A stretch of 55,103 nucleotides of DNA, taken from contig MNCI01006062.1 of the NCBI GenBank assembly GCA_015680685.1, positions 269,617-324,719 on the forward strand, given 5' to 3'. Position numbers and translations under genes: made by a program. Positions 10,345-20,894 of this stretch are shown here, piece after piece; the stretch's first letter is position 1; each line of letters begins with the position of its first letter. The notes beneath the pieces were generated by a model. The model saw only the letters and a list, made by a program, of their open reading frames with translations. It was not told the DNA's origin and searched no databases. Origin of the DNA: Gnetum montanum (lineage: Eukaryota; Streptophyta; Gnetopsida; Gnetales; Gnetaceae).

Positions 10345-12905
10345 CTAGATTTCCATGTTGGGACAATAGTTCCTAGCATGGAAGAAGGCAGGTAACCTTT
10401 ACTCTAGCCTTCCAAAAAACATCTAGCATAAGTTTGACCCCAAAGTGGGCCCCACATGATCTAGAACCCCTTTAAGCATCTCCAACAGCCTTTGAACCTC
10501 ACCAAACCTAGCCAAAATCTAGGATTTGATGTCTTCCACACTATGGAAGGGTTCGTCCATGCTCAGCCTCTCATCCTTAGTGTGAAAAGATGGGAGGAAG
10601 TCAAAAATGATCTAAATTGGTTGCCTAATGATTATATCTTGATTCCCAATGATCCCTAGACCCTGTCGACATCCCCAACATGGAAAATGGGGGGAGTCCA
10701 AAAAATGCCTTAACAATCATAAAATATCCAAATTTTGACATCAAATGTTAGTAGTCGATTCTGGCAACCTAGGAAGCCTACATGCATGCCTGAAAGTGAT
10801 TAAAAATGTTAAAAAGGCTTTGCCCCTATTTTTCCATGCTAAGCATGAAATCCCTAGTGTGAAAAAATGGGCAGGAGTTCAAAAAATATCTTATTAACCT
10901 CAAAATAATGAAATTTTGACATTGGATATTAGCAGTTGACATCAACGACCTTAGAAACTTGCATGCATGATCAAAATGGTCAAAAATGACTAAAATGCTT
11001 TCCCCCCATTTTCCACATTGAGCATGGAATCCCTACTAAGGAAAAATTGGGAAAGCCCAAAAACCACTCATCAACCTTCAAGACAACCAAAGTTTGACAC
11101 TATGCATTGACCATTGTCGCTAGCAACCTCAAAAGCCTGCATGCATGACCAAAAGTGACCATAAAGCATCAAAAATCTTTCCCCCAAATTTTCCATGCTA
11201 AGCATGGAAGCCCTAATGTGGAAAAAATGGGGAAGTCAACAAAAACCACTTAAAAACCTTTAAAATGACTAATTTTGACTCCAAACCCTAGTCCTCAACC
11301 TTGGTAGCCTCGAAGGCTGACATGCATGATCGATTGAAGTCAAAACTAGGCTAGATCTAAGTTTTATGGTATCACCACATTGGAAATTCCCCCCTCCATA
11401 TTTCTTAGTGTGGAACTTAAGGGTAATACCTATTTAGAGTCCATAACTACCTCAAAACAACATTAACCAAGCTTGTATGCACTCTAGGATCCTATTGACA
11501 TCATTTGGAGCTTTCAAATTTATCGTAACTGATGTCAAAAGGCTAAAAATCCATTCCTCCTTGTTATCCACATTAATATTTTCATACCTAGCATGGAAAT
11601 AAGGGTGAAGTCCAAAAAACACTTAGAAACACTCAAAGTTGCCAAGATTTGACACGAAACCCTAATCCTCAACCTTGGTAGCCTCAAAAGTTGACATGCA
11701 AAGTCACTTGAGCTTAAAATTAGCCTAGATCTAAGATTCATGATTCTTCCCTGCTAAGGATCCTTTGTTCCATGCTAAGGGTAGCTTCCCCAGCATGGAA
11801 ACCCAAGGGGAGACTTCTTTGGGACTCCTAAACACCTTAGAATGACATCAAATAACCTTTCATGCATTCTAGAACCCTAGCAGTAGCTATTGAAGCCCTT
11901 AAACTTTATAAAAATAATTCAGGATGGCCAAAACTTATTTCCCACACTAGCCTTCCATCCCTAGTGTGGAAGAAAGGGGGCAAGCCAAATGACCACTTAG
12001 TGATGCCCAAAACTATGCAATTTTGACATGGATCCATAGCCCTTGATCATACCAACCCCAAAAAGTAACACGCATAGTTGATTATGATTTGAATTGGCTT
12101 AGATCTAAGATTCTTACTTCCTTCATGCTAGGGTAACTTCCCCAATGTGGAAATAAGGGGGAATTTTTTTTCCTCTTTTCAAGGCAAGATGACACCCCTG
12201 GAAGCCAAAGATACTTGCCAGAGAAGTGTAGGACCTCATAGCATCAAGAATTCACTTGTTTGACCTCATTTCAATCTCTAAAATCTATTCCTACCATTCT
12301 TCCATGCTAGGGTAACTTTCCTAGCATGGAAATAGTGGGGGAGACTTGAAGAACCCTTAAACAGCCTTCAAACATGTCCAAAATTAGCCAAAAACTTGCA
12401 GAATCAAAGTCTACAACATTAGGGGCCTAGAAACATGGTCAAAGTGTCGCAAAATTACTCTAAACTTATCAAATAAGTGTCCCCCTATTTCTCCATGTTA
12501 AGGATACTATGTCTAGCATGGAAGAAGGGGGAAAAGCCATTTGAAAAACTATTGACCCTCAAAATGGCCTCAAATTTCCTTAGAGCAAGGCCAGAAGGTG
12601 CATAACTTCTAAATCTAGACTCCAACTGCCTGTTTGACCTCATTTTCTCTAGGATTTTGGTTTCCCATGTTGAACCCCCCTCTTTTCCATGCTAGCCAAT
12701 GTGGAAACAAGGAGGGAAGACTTTAGAACTTGCTTATTGACCCTTACAGACCTCCAAAGAGGCCAATATTGATGGATCTAATCCTATGCTACCTTGGGAA
12801 GGTTCCAAGACATTAATTTTGGACTTATGAGCACCCCAAAACCTATTTACCTTAGTCTCTATACTAAGGGCCCCTATTTCCACGCTGAGCCTAGTGTGGA
12901 AGCCT
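10345..12905. repeat. Diverged tandem array, unit about 180 bp, each with a hairpin
   Basis: About fourteen units recur at roughly 165-195 bp spacing, near 10351, 10541, 10675, 10837, 11005, 11183, 11375, 11570, 11755, 11945, 12120, 12300, 12490, 12680 and 12880. Each has a TTCCATGCTAGG-like arm, a short loop, a CCTAGCATGGAA-like arm and then a run of A and G (AAATAGGGGGA-like). The clearest hairpin is 12300-12331: two perfect 12-bp arms around an 8-base loop. Several units also carry a GCATGCATGA block (10785, 10962, 11138, 11315). No reading frame persists. Such arrays are known in the hypervariable part of Ogre/Tat elements; the position ahead of RT is unusual. Confidence 0.75.
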
Positions 12906-13556
12906 CAAAACACTAGACTTTTTTGTCTAAACAACCTGAAAACAACCCTGATTGATGCCTAAACTCACCTAATAGCCTTGTAGCCTTAAAACATGGCCTG
13001 CTAAGGCCTAAAACTAGCAAAACCTAATCATTTTTGCATATATTAACCAAATTTTATCATATATAGCCTATTTTGCTTGGTTTTTTAACTTATTACATAA
13101 TGTTTTGGCTTATTTTTATACTTATGTTACCTTTTGAACTTTGCTAACATTATATGATCTTTATACAGCCTTATATGTTCATTATTTTCCTTATTATAGC
13201 TCTATTTGTCTTTTTTTGGCCTTTAGATGGTATCAAATAGTGGGGTTTGACCTTCTTTGACCACCATTTGATACCATATGACCATGGCCCACTAAGGTCT
13301 TAAACTAGTATCATAGTCCATCAAGACTTTAAACTAGCATCATGGCCCACTAAGGCCTAAAACTAGCAAAATTGTTACCTTCATTGATCATTTGTAGCCT
13401 TAATCCTTATATTTCTTTTTGTTTGACCTTTATGTAACCTTTGTTTGCCTCCATTACACTTTTTTGAATTAACCTTATGACCTTGGATGGTCTTGATTGC
13501 ATTAGATTGACATATGTTTTATGACATTTTAATATTATTTATTTACTTTTACCCAA
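12906..13556. other. Spacer between hairpin array and pol, with repeat motifs and a hairpin
   Basis: Holds copies of the GGCCTAAAACTAGCA repeat at 12990-13015 and 13283-13375, and a separate hairpin at 13228-13276. The rest is T-rich and non-coding. It ends just before the pol frame. Confidence 0.6.
13228..13276. repeat. Inverted repeat, 16-bp arms (15 of 16 paired), 17-base loop
   Basis: The left arm 13228-13243 (TGGTATCAAATAGTGG) pairs with the right arm 13261-13276 (CCACCATTTGATACCA), with one mismatch. It lies about 280 bp ahead of the pol frame. Confidence 0.85.
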
Positions 13557-14870
13557 GTGCTACTTAATATGCTTTTGGTTGATATACAAGGTCAAAGTAT
13601 GAGTACCTGGGAGCAAATCAATTTGCCTTTGTGCCTACATGGATCTCACAATGATATTAAATGGTGTATCAACCCTGATTGCCTAAATCTTGAGCTTGAG
13701 AGTCTCATAGAACACATAGCCTCAATACAAAAACCTCTAGAATGGCCTGAAAACCTAGTCAAAACCCTTGACATAGAAGCAGGAGACATAACTGAAGACC
13801 ATCTAGTTGAGGTTCCTGTCACAACACATAGTGGTGATAAGAAAACCCTTAAACTAATTTCCTCACTAGAGTCTCAATATGTCCAAGATATCACCAAACT
13901 CTTACAAAACAACATTAAGGCATTTTCCTAGTCATATGAAGATATGCTAGGCCTAAACCCACATCTAGTCTAGCACAACATCATACTGGATCCTAGCATT
14001 AGACCAGTTAAGCAAAAAGTGTGAAGGATTAGACCTAATTTTGCCTTAGTAGTTTGTGATGACATCTCAAAGCTCTACCAAGCAAGTTTCATTAAGACTA
14101 TCAATTATGCAGAATGGGTATCCAACATAGTGGTAGTCCTTAAGAAAAATGGGAGTATCCGTATTTGCATTGATTTTTAAGACCTAAATAAAGAAACCAT
14201 CAAGGATGACTTTCCTTTGCCTAGTATTGGTAAACTTATTAATACTATAGTCAAACATGCCTTATTGTCCTTTATGGATGAATTCTTGAGATACAGCCAA
14301 ATTAGGATCAACCCAAAGCACCAACTTAGCATACCCTTTATGACTCCATGGGGTACCTTTTGTTATACCATGATGCCCTTTGGCCTTAAGAATGCCAAAG
14401 CAACATAGTAAAGAGCCATGACCTATATCTTTAATGATTACATGTTAGGTTTGCTTAATGATTCCATAGATGACATAGCTATGAAATCTATGATAGTTGA
14501 TGACCATGCTAATAACCTAGATCTTATGCTTAAATAATGCCTCAAAGATGAGATTAGGCTCAATCTTAAGAAGTGTGTCTTCAGTGTCAAGATCAGTAAA
14601 ATGCTTGGCTTTTTGGTCTCTAAAATAGGGATACACGTAGATCCTAATAAGTTTAAGGCCATATTCAAATTAGCAACACCTACCAACCTTAAAGAGCTTC
14701 AGGGTTACAAGGTAGATTATAGTTTATTCGTAGGTTTATCACTAGGTTTACGGATAAGTTATAGCCTATGCAACACTTGCTTAAGAAAGAAGTTCACTAT
14801 GAGTGGATGACTTAATGCCAAGAGGCCTTTGAAAACCTTACCCAAGAGTTAACATAGCTACCGATAGTCT
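13557..14870 (+). pseudogene. RT: Reverse transcriptase region of the Tat/Ogre-type element
   Basis: The frame opens with the pre-RT segment (13557-13931), then the FSYEDMLGL entry to RT. Palm and finger motifs follow: WVSNIVVVLKKNGSIRICIDF (about 14110-14180), DDFPLPSI, FMDEFLRYSQI, TPWGTFCYTMMPFGLKNA. At 14462-14473 the catalytic YVDD motif reads SIDD, followed by I.MKS, the Tat-type context. LNLKKCVFSV and GFLVS.GI come after. RT would copy the element RNA into cDNA. Stops (for example at about 14180, 14409 and 14537) and frame changes inactivate it. It lacks its normal upstream neighbour, the protease, which lies 9.4 kb away. Confidence 0.85.
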
Positions 14871-15310
14871 ATTCTCTATAAGAGGGTAAACCATTCTACA
14901 TTTATCTCACCATCTATGAAACATCCATTGCCTCTCTACTCTGTTAGAAATGTGATGACAAGGCAAAAATGCCTGTATACTACCTTAGCCATGCATTGGT
15001 AGCCCACACGACCTGATACACTGAAGTGGAAAAGTATTGTCTAGCACTAGTCTTCTCTTTGAAGAAATGAAGGAACTACCTCTTTAGAAGCCAAGTCAAT
15101 GTCATTTGCAAGGACAACATACTCAAAGCCATAACAACCAACATCTACGAAAGTAGCTACATAGCTCGATGGAAAGCCATAACCATAAAATTTGACCTTC
15201 ATTACATCTCTCAATCCTTAACAAAACATCAAGTTATAGTTGTACAACTCATATTCTCACCTATTGATGACCAAGTAGCTATATACCCTAAATTCCCTAA
15301 TGAACACATT
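14871..15310 (+). pseudogene. First RNase H domain of the Tat/Ogre-type element
   Basis: Follows RT on the same strand and would degrade the RNA strand of the RNA-DNA hybrid. The frame shows PFYIYLTIYETSIASLL, then MPVYYLSHALV, YTEVEKYCLALVFSLKK, NYLFRSQVNVI and ARWKAITIKFDL: the usual order of the RT-linked RNase H of gypsy elements. The first catalytic Asp (normally D in the IYLD-like segment) is not seen. There are several stops. Confidence 0.7.
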
Positions 15311-15840
15311 AACAAAGTTAGCTAAGTGCCTGAGGATTATGTGGTAGTCATTAACTTCAATGGAGCTTCAACTGCCCATGGGGCTAGTGCTACTACCATC
15401 GTAACATTCCCATCTTGTGAAATCCAATCCTTTGCCTATTGTTTTGGGTTCCCATGTACCAACAACATAGCAAAATATGAAGGTTGGATCAAAGGGATGA
15501 TGGTAGCTTGTGACCTAGGAATTAGATGCTTAGCCATCAAAAGCGATTAGCAACTCATGGTTAACCATGTAACCAAAGTCTATACATGCAAAGGTAAGCA
15601 TTTACAACCTTACTGTAAGCTAGGAAAGAAATTATTACAACAATTCATAGATGTTGATATCCAACACATACCTCAAAATGAAAATTTCATTGTTGATGCA
15701 ATTGCAACACTAGCCCTTAGTGTGATGTCAAATGTGTTTACCAAGTTTCCCACCTTAATTGTGGACTACACTACTCCCATCACACTGAACACTGAGGACA
15801 CCTTTATGGTCATTTTTCATATTGCTCCTCTGAAGAAGTG
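15311..15840 (+). pseudogene. Second (archaeal-type) RNase H domain, a Tat hallmark
   Basis: A second RNase H follows the first, the arrangement typical of the Tat lineage. Segments seen are VVVINFNGAST (the catalytic DGA is NGA), FCFPCTNN-like GFPCTNNIAKYEGWIKGM with the catalytic Glu kept, CLAIKSD.QLMVNHV with Asp kept, and IPQNENFIVDAIATLAL with Asp kept. Two frames, 15326-15550 and 15557-15841, are separated by one stop. This is the best-preserved stretch of the element and the main reason for the lineage call. Confidence 0.8.
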
Positions 15841-17080
15841 ATTTGATGATATCAAATTTTACCTTATGAATGGTGAATCCTCACAAGGCCTAACTACTTC
15901 TCAAAAGGATGTCATACATAAGCAATCAAAGTAATATGTCATCATAGGTGATAACACATAATGTCAATGATCCTATGATGGCATACTCCTAAAGTGCTTG
16001 GGTAAACCTGAAGCTACAAAAATCCTAGAGGAGGTTAATGATGGTGTTTGTGATGGACATATAGGACCTAGAGCCGTGGTCACTAAGATTAGCAATTAGG
16101 CTAATATTGGCCCCATATGAAAAATGACTACTTGCAAAAGGCTAAGTGCTGTGACACATGCTAACGATATAGAAACCTGATACATGTATCACCAACTAAG
16201 TTACATATGACCTAGATAACATGGTCATTTCAACAATGGGGTTTGGATATCATTTGACCTATAATGCCTAAGTCTACCGCATGGCATAGCTTCATCATTA
16301 CTGCAATCAAATACTTCATCAAATGGGTTGAGGCTATTCCTCTAAGGAAGACCATGTCTGAAAAGGTTTGCAAATTTATCCTAGACAACATTGTAGCTCA
16401 TTTTGGCATACCCATGACCATAGTTACAAACAATGGACCTTAATTTAGTATCTAAGAAACCAAGGATTTTTGTCACAACTTAGGCATTAACCATTCTTTC
16501 TTGTCACCTTACTACCCTCAAACCAATGGACAAGCGAAAGCAAGAAACAAGGCCATCCTCAACTTGCTCAAGAAGATGCTCAACAATAGCAAGTGGAAAT
16601 GACATGAGTGCCTTATTCATGCACTATGGGCATATAGAACAACCTATCACATGACAACCAACATCACCACATAGAGTCTTGTTCATGGTTCTAAAGCTAT
16701 TTTACCTCTTAAATTATAGGTACCATCACTCTAAGTAGCCTTTACCGACTTCATCAATGACAAGCAAAGTAAGAAATTGTGAACAACAACTTTGGATTCA
16801 GTGGAGGAGTAGTGTATGCAAGCACTTGCTCACATCGAGCACTATCAAGATAGGCAAAAGCAACAACATCACCATAACCTAGCCATGCACAAGATCAAGT
16901 ATGGAGACCTAGTTCTCAAGGCCATCCATGAGCATGCAAAAAAATTCTCAACCAACTAGGAAGGATCCTTTCTTATCACCAGAACCTATAGAAATGGTGC
17001 ATTCAAAATAGCCAACATGGATGGGAATGAGCTAGCCAATCTAGTCAACCATTCCTATCTAAATCCATACTACATGTAGC
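15841..17080 (+). pseudogene. INT: Integrase of the Tat/Ogre-type element
   Basis: Integrase would insert the cDNA into the genome. The zinc-binding N-terminus is poorly kept (about 15950-16180). The core runs from about 16230 to 16700: SFIITAIKYFIKWVEAIPL, HFGIPMTIVTNNGP, SPYYPQTNGQAKARNKAI, HALWAYRTTYHMTT. All three catalytic acids are replaced: D to K at 16309-16311, D to N at 16429-16431, and E to K in the GQAEA-type segment. The C-terminal part (16850-17080) ends with KIANMDGNELANLVNHSYLNPYYM and a stop. No chromodomain is seen. Confidence 0.85.
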
Positions 17081-17287
17081 CACCAAATCATCAACAAGTG
17101 AGCTTGCTTTTAATGGTCTACTATGATCTTAAACAAGCAACACAACCTGCCATGGTCTTAAACTAGCAACATTGATGACCTGGATAGCTTGATTCTAATG
17201 TGGTATGTATGCATTGTAGCATTACAATATGTAGTAATGTTTTGTATTCTTTGTTGATGCCTCTTAGGTCAATCCTCTAGGCACCAA
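17081..17287 (+). other. Short spacer between integrase and polypurine tract
   Basis: Non-coding. Contains two degenerate copies of the TGGTCTTAAACTAGCAAC repeat (17120-17170), the same family as the arrays at 4381 and 13283. Confidence 0.6.
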
Positions 17288-17298
17288 CAAAAGGGGCC
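17288..17298 (+). other. Polypurine tract (AAAAGGGGCC) of the Tat-type element
   Basis: A purine run ending two bases before TGAAACACC. This is the expected place for the primer of plus-strand synthesis just ahead of a 3' LTR. Confidence 0.5.
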
Positions 17299-17300
17299 AT

Positions 17301-19016
17301 TGAAACACCATAAAATTTTTCATGTTATAACCAATCTTCATCATGTAGCTTTCATCCCATGAAAATTGAGGTAGAATTTCATTGTAAATGTGAAAATTGT
17401 AATCCACAAGGGGCAATTTCACATACTTTATACTTTTGGGGCTAAAATGCCTCATAAGTGGTCAAAGTGTCATTCCCTAAGTGAAAAAAGTCACCTAGTA
17501 TCTATATTTTGGATTGGAAGGGTCAAAATGCCTTTTGAAAAGCCAAAAAATGGAAATTTGAGGGGCTTTATGAAGGGTATGCATTTTTCTACGCTAGAAA
17601 CACCTGTAGGGGATAGATCTCACCTACACCCAGCATGGCACAATGGAGGGTTTGAAAACTTTTTCCCCTTCAATGTGGAGACCAAATGCATGACTTGGAA
17701 ACTTTTCCCTAACTTGGAAACTTTCCCCCTTAGCCTAGAAAGTTTCCTCCCAATGTGAAAGTCCCCACCCCCACCCCCACCACCCATCCCCACACACACC
17801 ACACCCCCCACCCCTCCAACACTGGAAAGTTTCCCCTAGCATGGAAACTTTACCCCTATTCTAGAAAAGTTCCCCTCCCCCAACATGGAATATTCAATCC
17901 CCCAATGTGAAAGCCACAAGGAGAAAAATTCATCAACTCATGCACTTCAACGTTGACTAGCAACTTCAACAATCATGGTGGAGAGCTTAGCATGGAAGAT
18001 TCATCGTTAGCATGGAAGGGGTGCCTTGATTACTATTTTTAGTAAACTGAATGGCCATCGAAAAAGCACTTACTATGTTTAGTAACCCCCCAAAATCTGG
18101 ATGCCCATTTCACCTAAATTTGGCAACCAATTTGCAGCAAAATTACATCAAATTTGCAACCATTTTGCAACCAATTTGCAATCTAATCATAGCCAATTTG
18201 CAACCCCATTCATGGCCCAAAGACCTTATAAAATCCAACCTCAAACACCATTTGGAGGTTCCATGTTTTGGACAAGCTTCAATAATTTTTGACAAGATTT
18301 AACACTCACAAGCAATTTCCATACATACAATTCCACACTTGGGGCATTTTTAGGCACTCAAGAGCTCTTACAAGTTCCAATACTTACATTCTCTTAAATC
18401 CCAATGTGGAAGTGGTGAGGTGTTGAGATTTGATGAATTTTTTTTGTTAACACTACACTTCTGGGATTCTAGACCCAGCGTGGGGTAACTTGGCATCCAA
18501 ATATTCCACCTTTCTCACCCCCTAGCAAAAATCCAATTGGCAAATCCAACATTGCAATAGCAAACGCAATTTTGATAACATTAAAATTATCTTAGCACCC
18601 AAATCATTGAGTAGATCATCTCAGCTTCAACAAGATTTGAACTCTTGCATAAGTGAATCCCCTTTTTTGCTCATCTAGGCATCATTTGTACACATTTCTC
18701 TAACTTATTCTTCATTCTTTTCTTAATAAATTTTTAAGTTTTGAGTTTTGTGTTCAATAAAATTAAATTTATCATTTTTGCATTATTCAAATATATTTAT
18801 ATTTTCATGTTTTACATCTCATAAGTCCCTGGTTGATCTGCCAAACTAACTAGGGCACCCCAAATCCCATGTTTATCATGGAGGCCCTAGAGATTCGAGG
18901 TTGGAGAACTACCTGCACCAAGGATCCTTGGTTTCATTCCAACAATTGAGGTTTTTGGTCACAACATACTGGATGCATCGATTCTTTCTAGTGAATCAAT
19001 TTTTCTGGTTACAACA
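17301..19016 (+). repeat. Probable 3' LTR of the Tat-type element
   Basis: Starts TGAAACACC after the polypurine tract and may end ...GGTTACAACA, giving about 1.7 kb. Inside are a C-rich tract (17766-17818), many TAGCATGGAAA and TTGGAAACTTTCCCC motifs (17590-18020), and AATAAA-like signals near 18726-18760. The matching 5' LTR is outside the window, so the ends are unproved. Confidence 0.45.
17766..17818 (-). repeat. C-rich tract, G-quadruplex-capable on the minus strand
   Basis: Several runs of four to six C are separated by one to a few bases (CCCCCACCCCCACC type). It lies in the probable U3 part of the LTR. Confidence 0.7.
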
Positions 19017-20032
19017 GGGATCTTAAATTTTTAAATATATATATATATATATATATATTTGGAGTAAAGCAATTCGATACAGCTAGAAAAACTCCTCCAA
19101 AGGCTAGTATGCTTAGGCTGCTAGAACTAGTTTTTAAAAATATTTATTCTCAAAACATTGTCAAATTAGATCTAAGATTACACCTCAAACATGTTAAAAA
19201 CTAATGCATGTTACTGTGAATCTAACTAATTCATTGTTCATATCCATCTAAATTATAACTTTCTAAGTCATTATTCACCTAAATTCTTGCATTTAGAAAC
19301 ACTTAACAATGTGGATGAATGGAGTATTTTTATTTTTATTTCACTAATGCTTATACATTTAGTATGTGAAGACACTAAAGTGATATCCTTCATGTAACAT
19401 CCCATTCCTAGTAATCATTGTAAATGTCAAGTATACATAGCATTTAATATTATGTGTAATAAATGTAGTAGGAAAATGTAAAAATAAATGAAAAAATTTA
19501 TAAATATGAAAATATATCTATGTCATGCTCTAAAATTTTTTTAGGGTTATCTTCTTTTAGTAATTTTCCCTTATAGGCAATTAAGCATTACCATCACCGT
19601 TAAGCCTATACTCAGCCAAAAGGGATGACTAGTTACCTTCATGTCCTACTTTACTTAACACTCATTATTCACCTTTACCAACTCTACAATTCCATGTTGA
19701 TATGACCTTAAATAACTAGGTATAAATATCTTAGGCCAAATGTCCAAAAGTTACCTTAAGAAATATTCTCATTATTACAATGTATTCTTTCAAGTTTTAT
19801 TACAATAATTACATCATTTGGTTGCAAAAACTTCAACAATGCTAGTCCTAAGCCAAACTATGAAAGAAGGAGGATTAGCATCAAATTAATAGTTAACTGT
19901 AAAACCTTATCAAATCTCACATATGAGTTCTTCTTCAAATTTTGAAAATGCTAAAATATTTCTCAAATATAATGCCTTGCAATCACAAAGCCTAATTTTT
20001 ATGGAAATTTAGTAAGGGCTTGTAAGGATATT
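19017..20032. other. Spacer between the two large elements
   Basis: Starts with an AT-dinucleotide run (19037-19059). The rest is AT-rich, without a coherent frame or recognised repeat. Confidence 0.5.
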
Positions 20033-20894
20033 TGATGAGTTGCATTATCAGGCCACATCGATGGGATGCTATCAACACAACCCCATAACAAGATCTTGTT
20101 GACATGGGGTTTGCCATGTTGATGTGTACCCATTGACATGGCCCCCTATTGTCACCTCTAAATCTATGCCTACCCACTACATTTATGGAGATCTTTCCTT
20201 AGTTGTAGTGAAGCTCTTACAATTTTTTCCTCTAAAAGTTAGAATATTTTCTGAGTGCCCATAGTAGGAGTTAAGGAAGTGTATAGATCTTTATTCAAGC
20301 ACTAATGTACCTAAGCACCTCAATGTGAATAGCAATAAAGATGAGCTTTTATGATCAAACCTTGCAACACTTGGAATAGGTTAACGTTTTCTTTATGGAT
20401 TTAATATTCATGCAATTTACTTTAATGTTTCTAAGTAATTAATTAATATCAATTAAATAGCAACCATAAGTATGACCACTTCAAGCATATGTTTAACACT
20501 TAGTAATCCCAATAGCACTTAACACTTGGTAACCCAATGGTGCTATAATATGTTTAGGATGTGTACAAAAAGTGGGAACAGATACTTATGTTAGGATTAG
20601 TTAAATATTAGCTAAGTGTTAGATTAATTGAGCATTTAAATACTTTATTCTTGTTCCTAGATGACTTAAATCATAAAAGATAAAATGATGAAAATCATAT
20701 GCCTTAGTTACACTTAACCATACACTTGCACTTCACAAGTGAAACTGAGAAGAAAATCATTGCAATAGTTAAATTCACTTCCTAGAACCTAGTGTACTTA
20801 GAGAGCTAAAGTCTATAGAATTTGACCAAATTTCATAGTGAATGTTAGTGATTCATATGATTATGCCCAGACAATGCAGAGTGGTATATACTCA
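20033..20894 (+). repeat. 5' LTR of the Athila-like element
   Basis: Aligns along its length with 32083-32953. Shared blocks include GATGAGTTGCATT at the start, GACATGGGGTTTGCCA, CACATTTATGG, GTTAGAATATTTTCT.AGTGCCCA, ATCTTTATT..AGCACTAATGTACCT and TTTAATATTCATGCAATTTACTTTAATGTTTC. It begins TGATGAG. The right end near ...ATACTCA is approximate, and no target duplication was found. Substitutions are numerous, so the insertion is old. Confidence 0.85.

Noticed and set aside
10345-12905. CRISPR-like regular spacing of repeats
   Set aside because: Units are about 180 bp, diverged throughout, have no short identical repeats with unique spacers, and lie in a plant retroelement.
4740-13000. DNA transposon nested in the Tat-type element
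   Set aside because: No terminal inverted repeats or target duplication were seen; the repeat shared by both flanks is in direct orientation and belongs to the host element.
13228-13276. Rho-independent terminator
   Set aside because: The context is a eukaryotic retroelement and no T-run follows the stem.
19037-19059. TA run as a promoter
   Set aside because: A plain dinucleotide microsatellite with no gene behind it.
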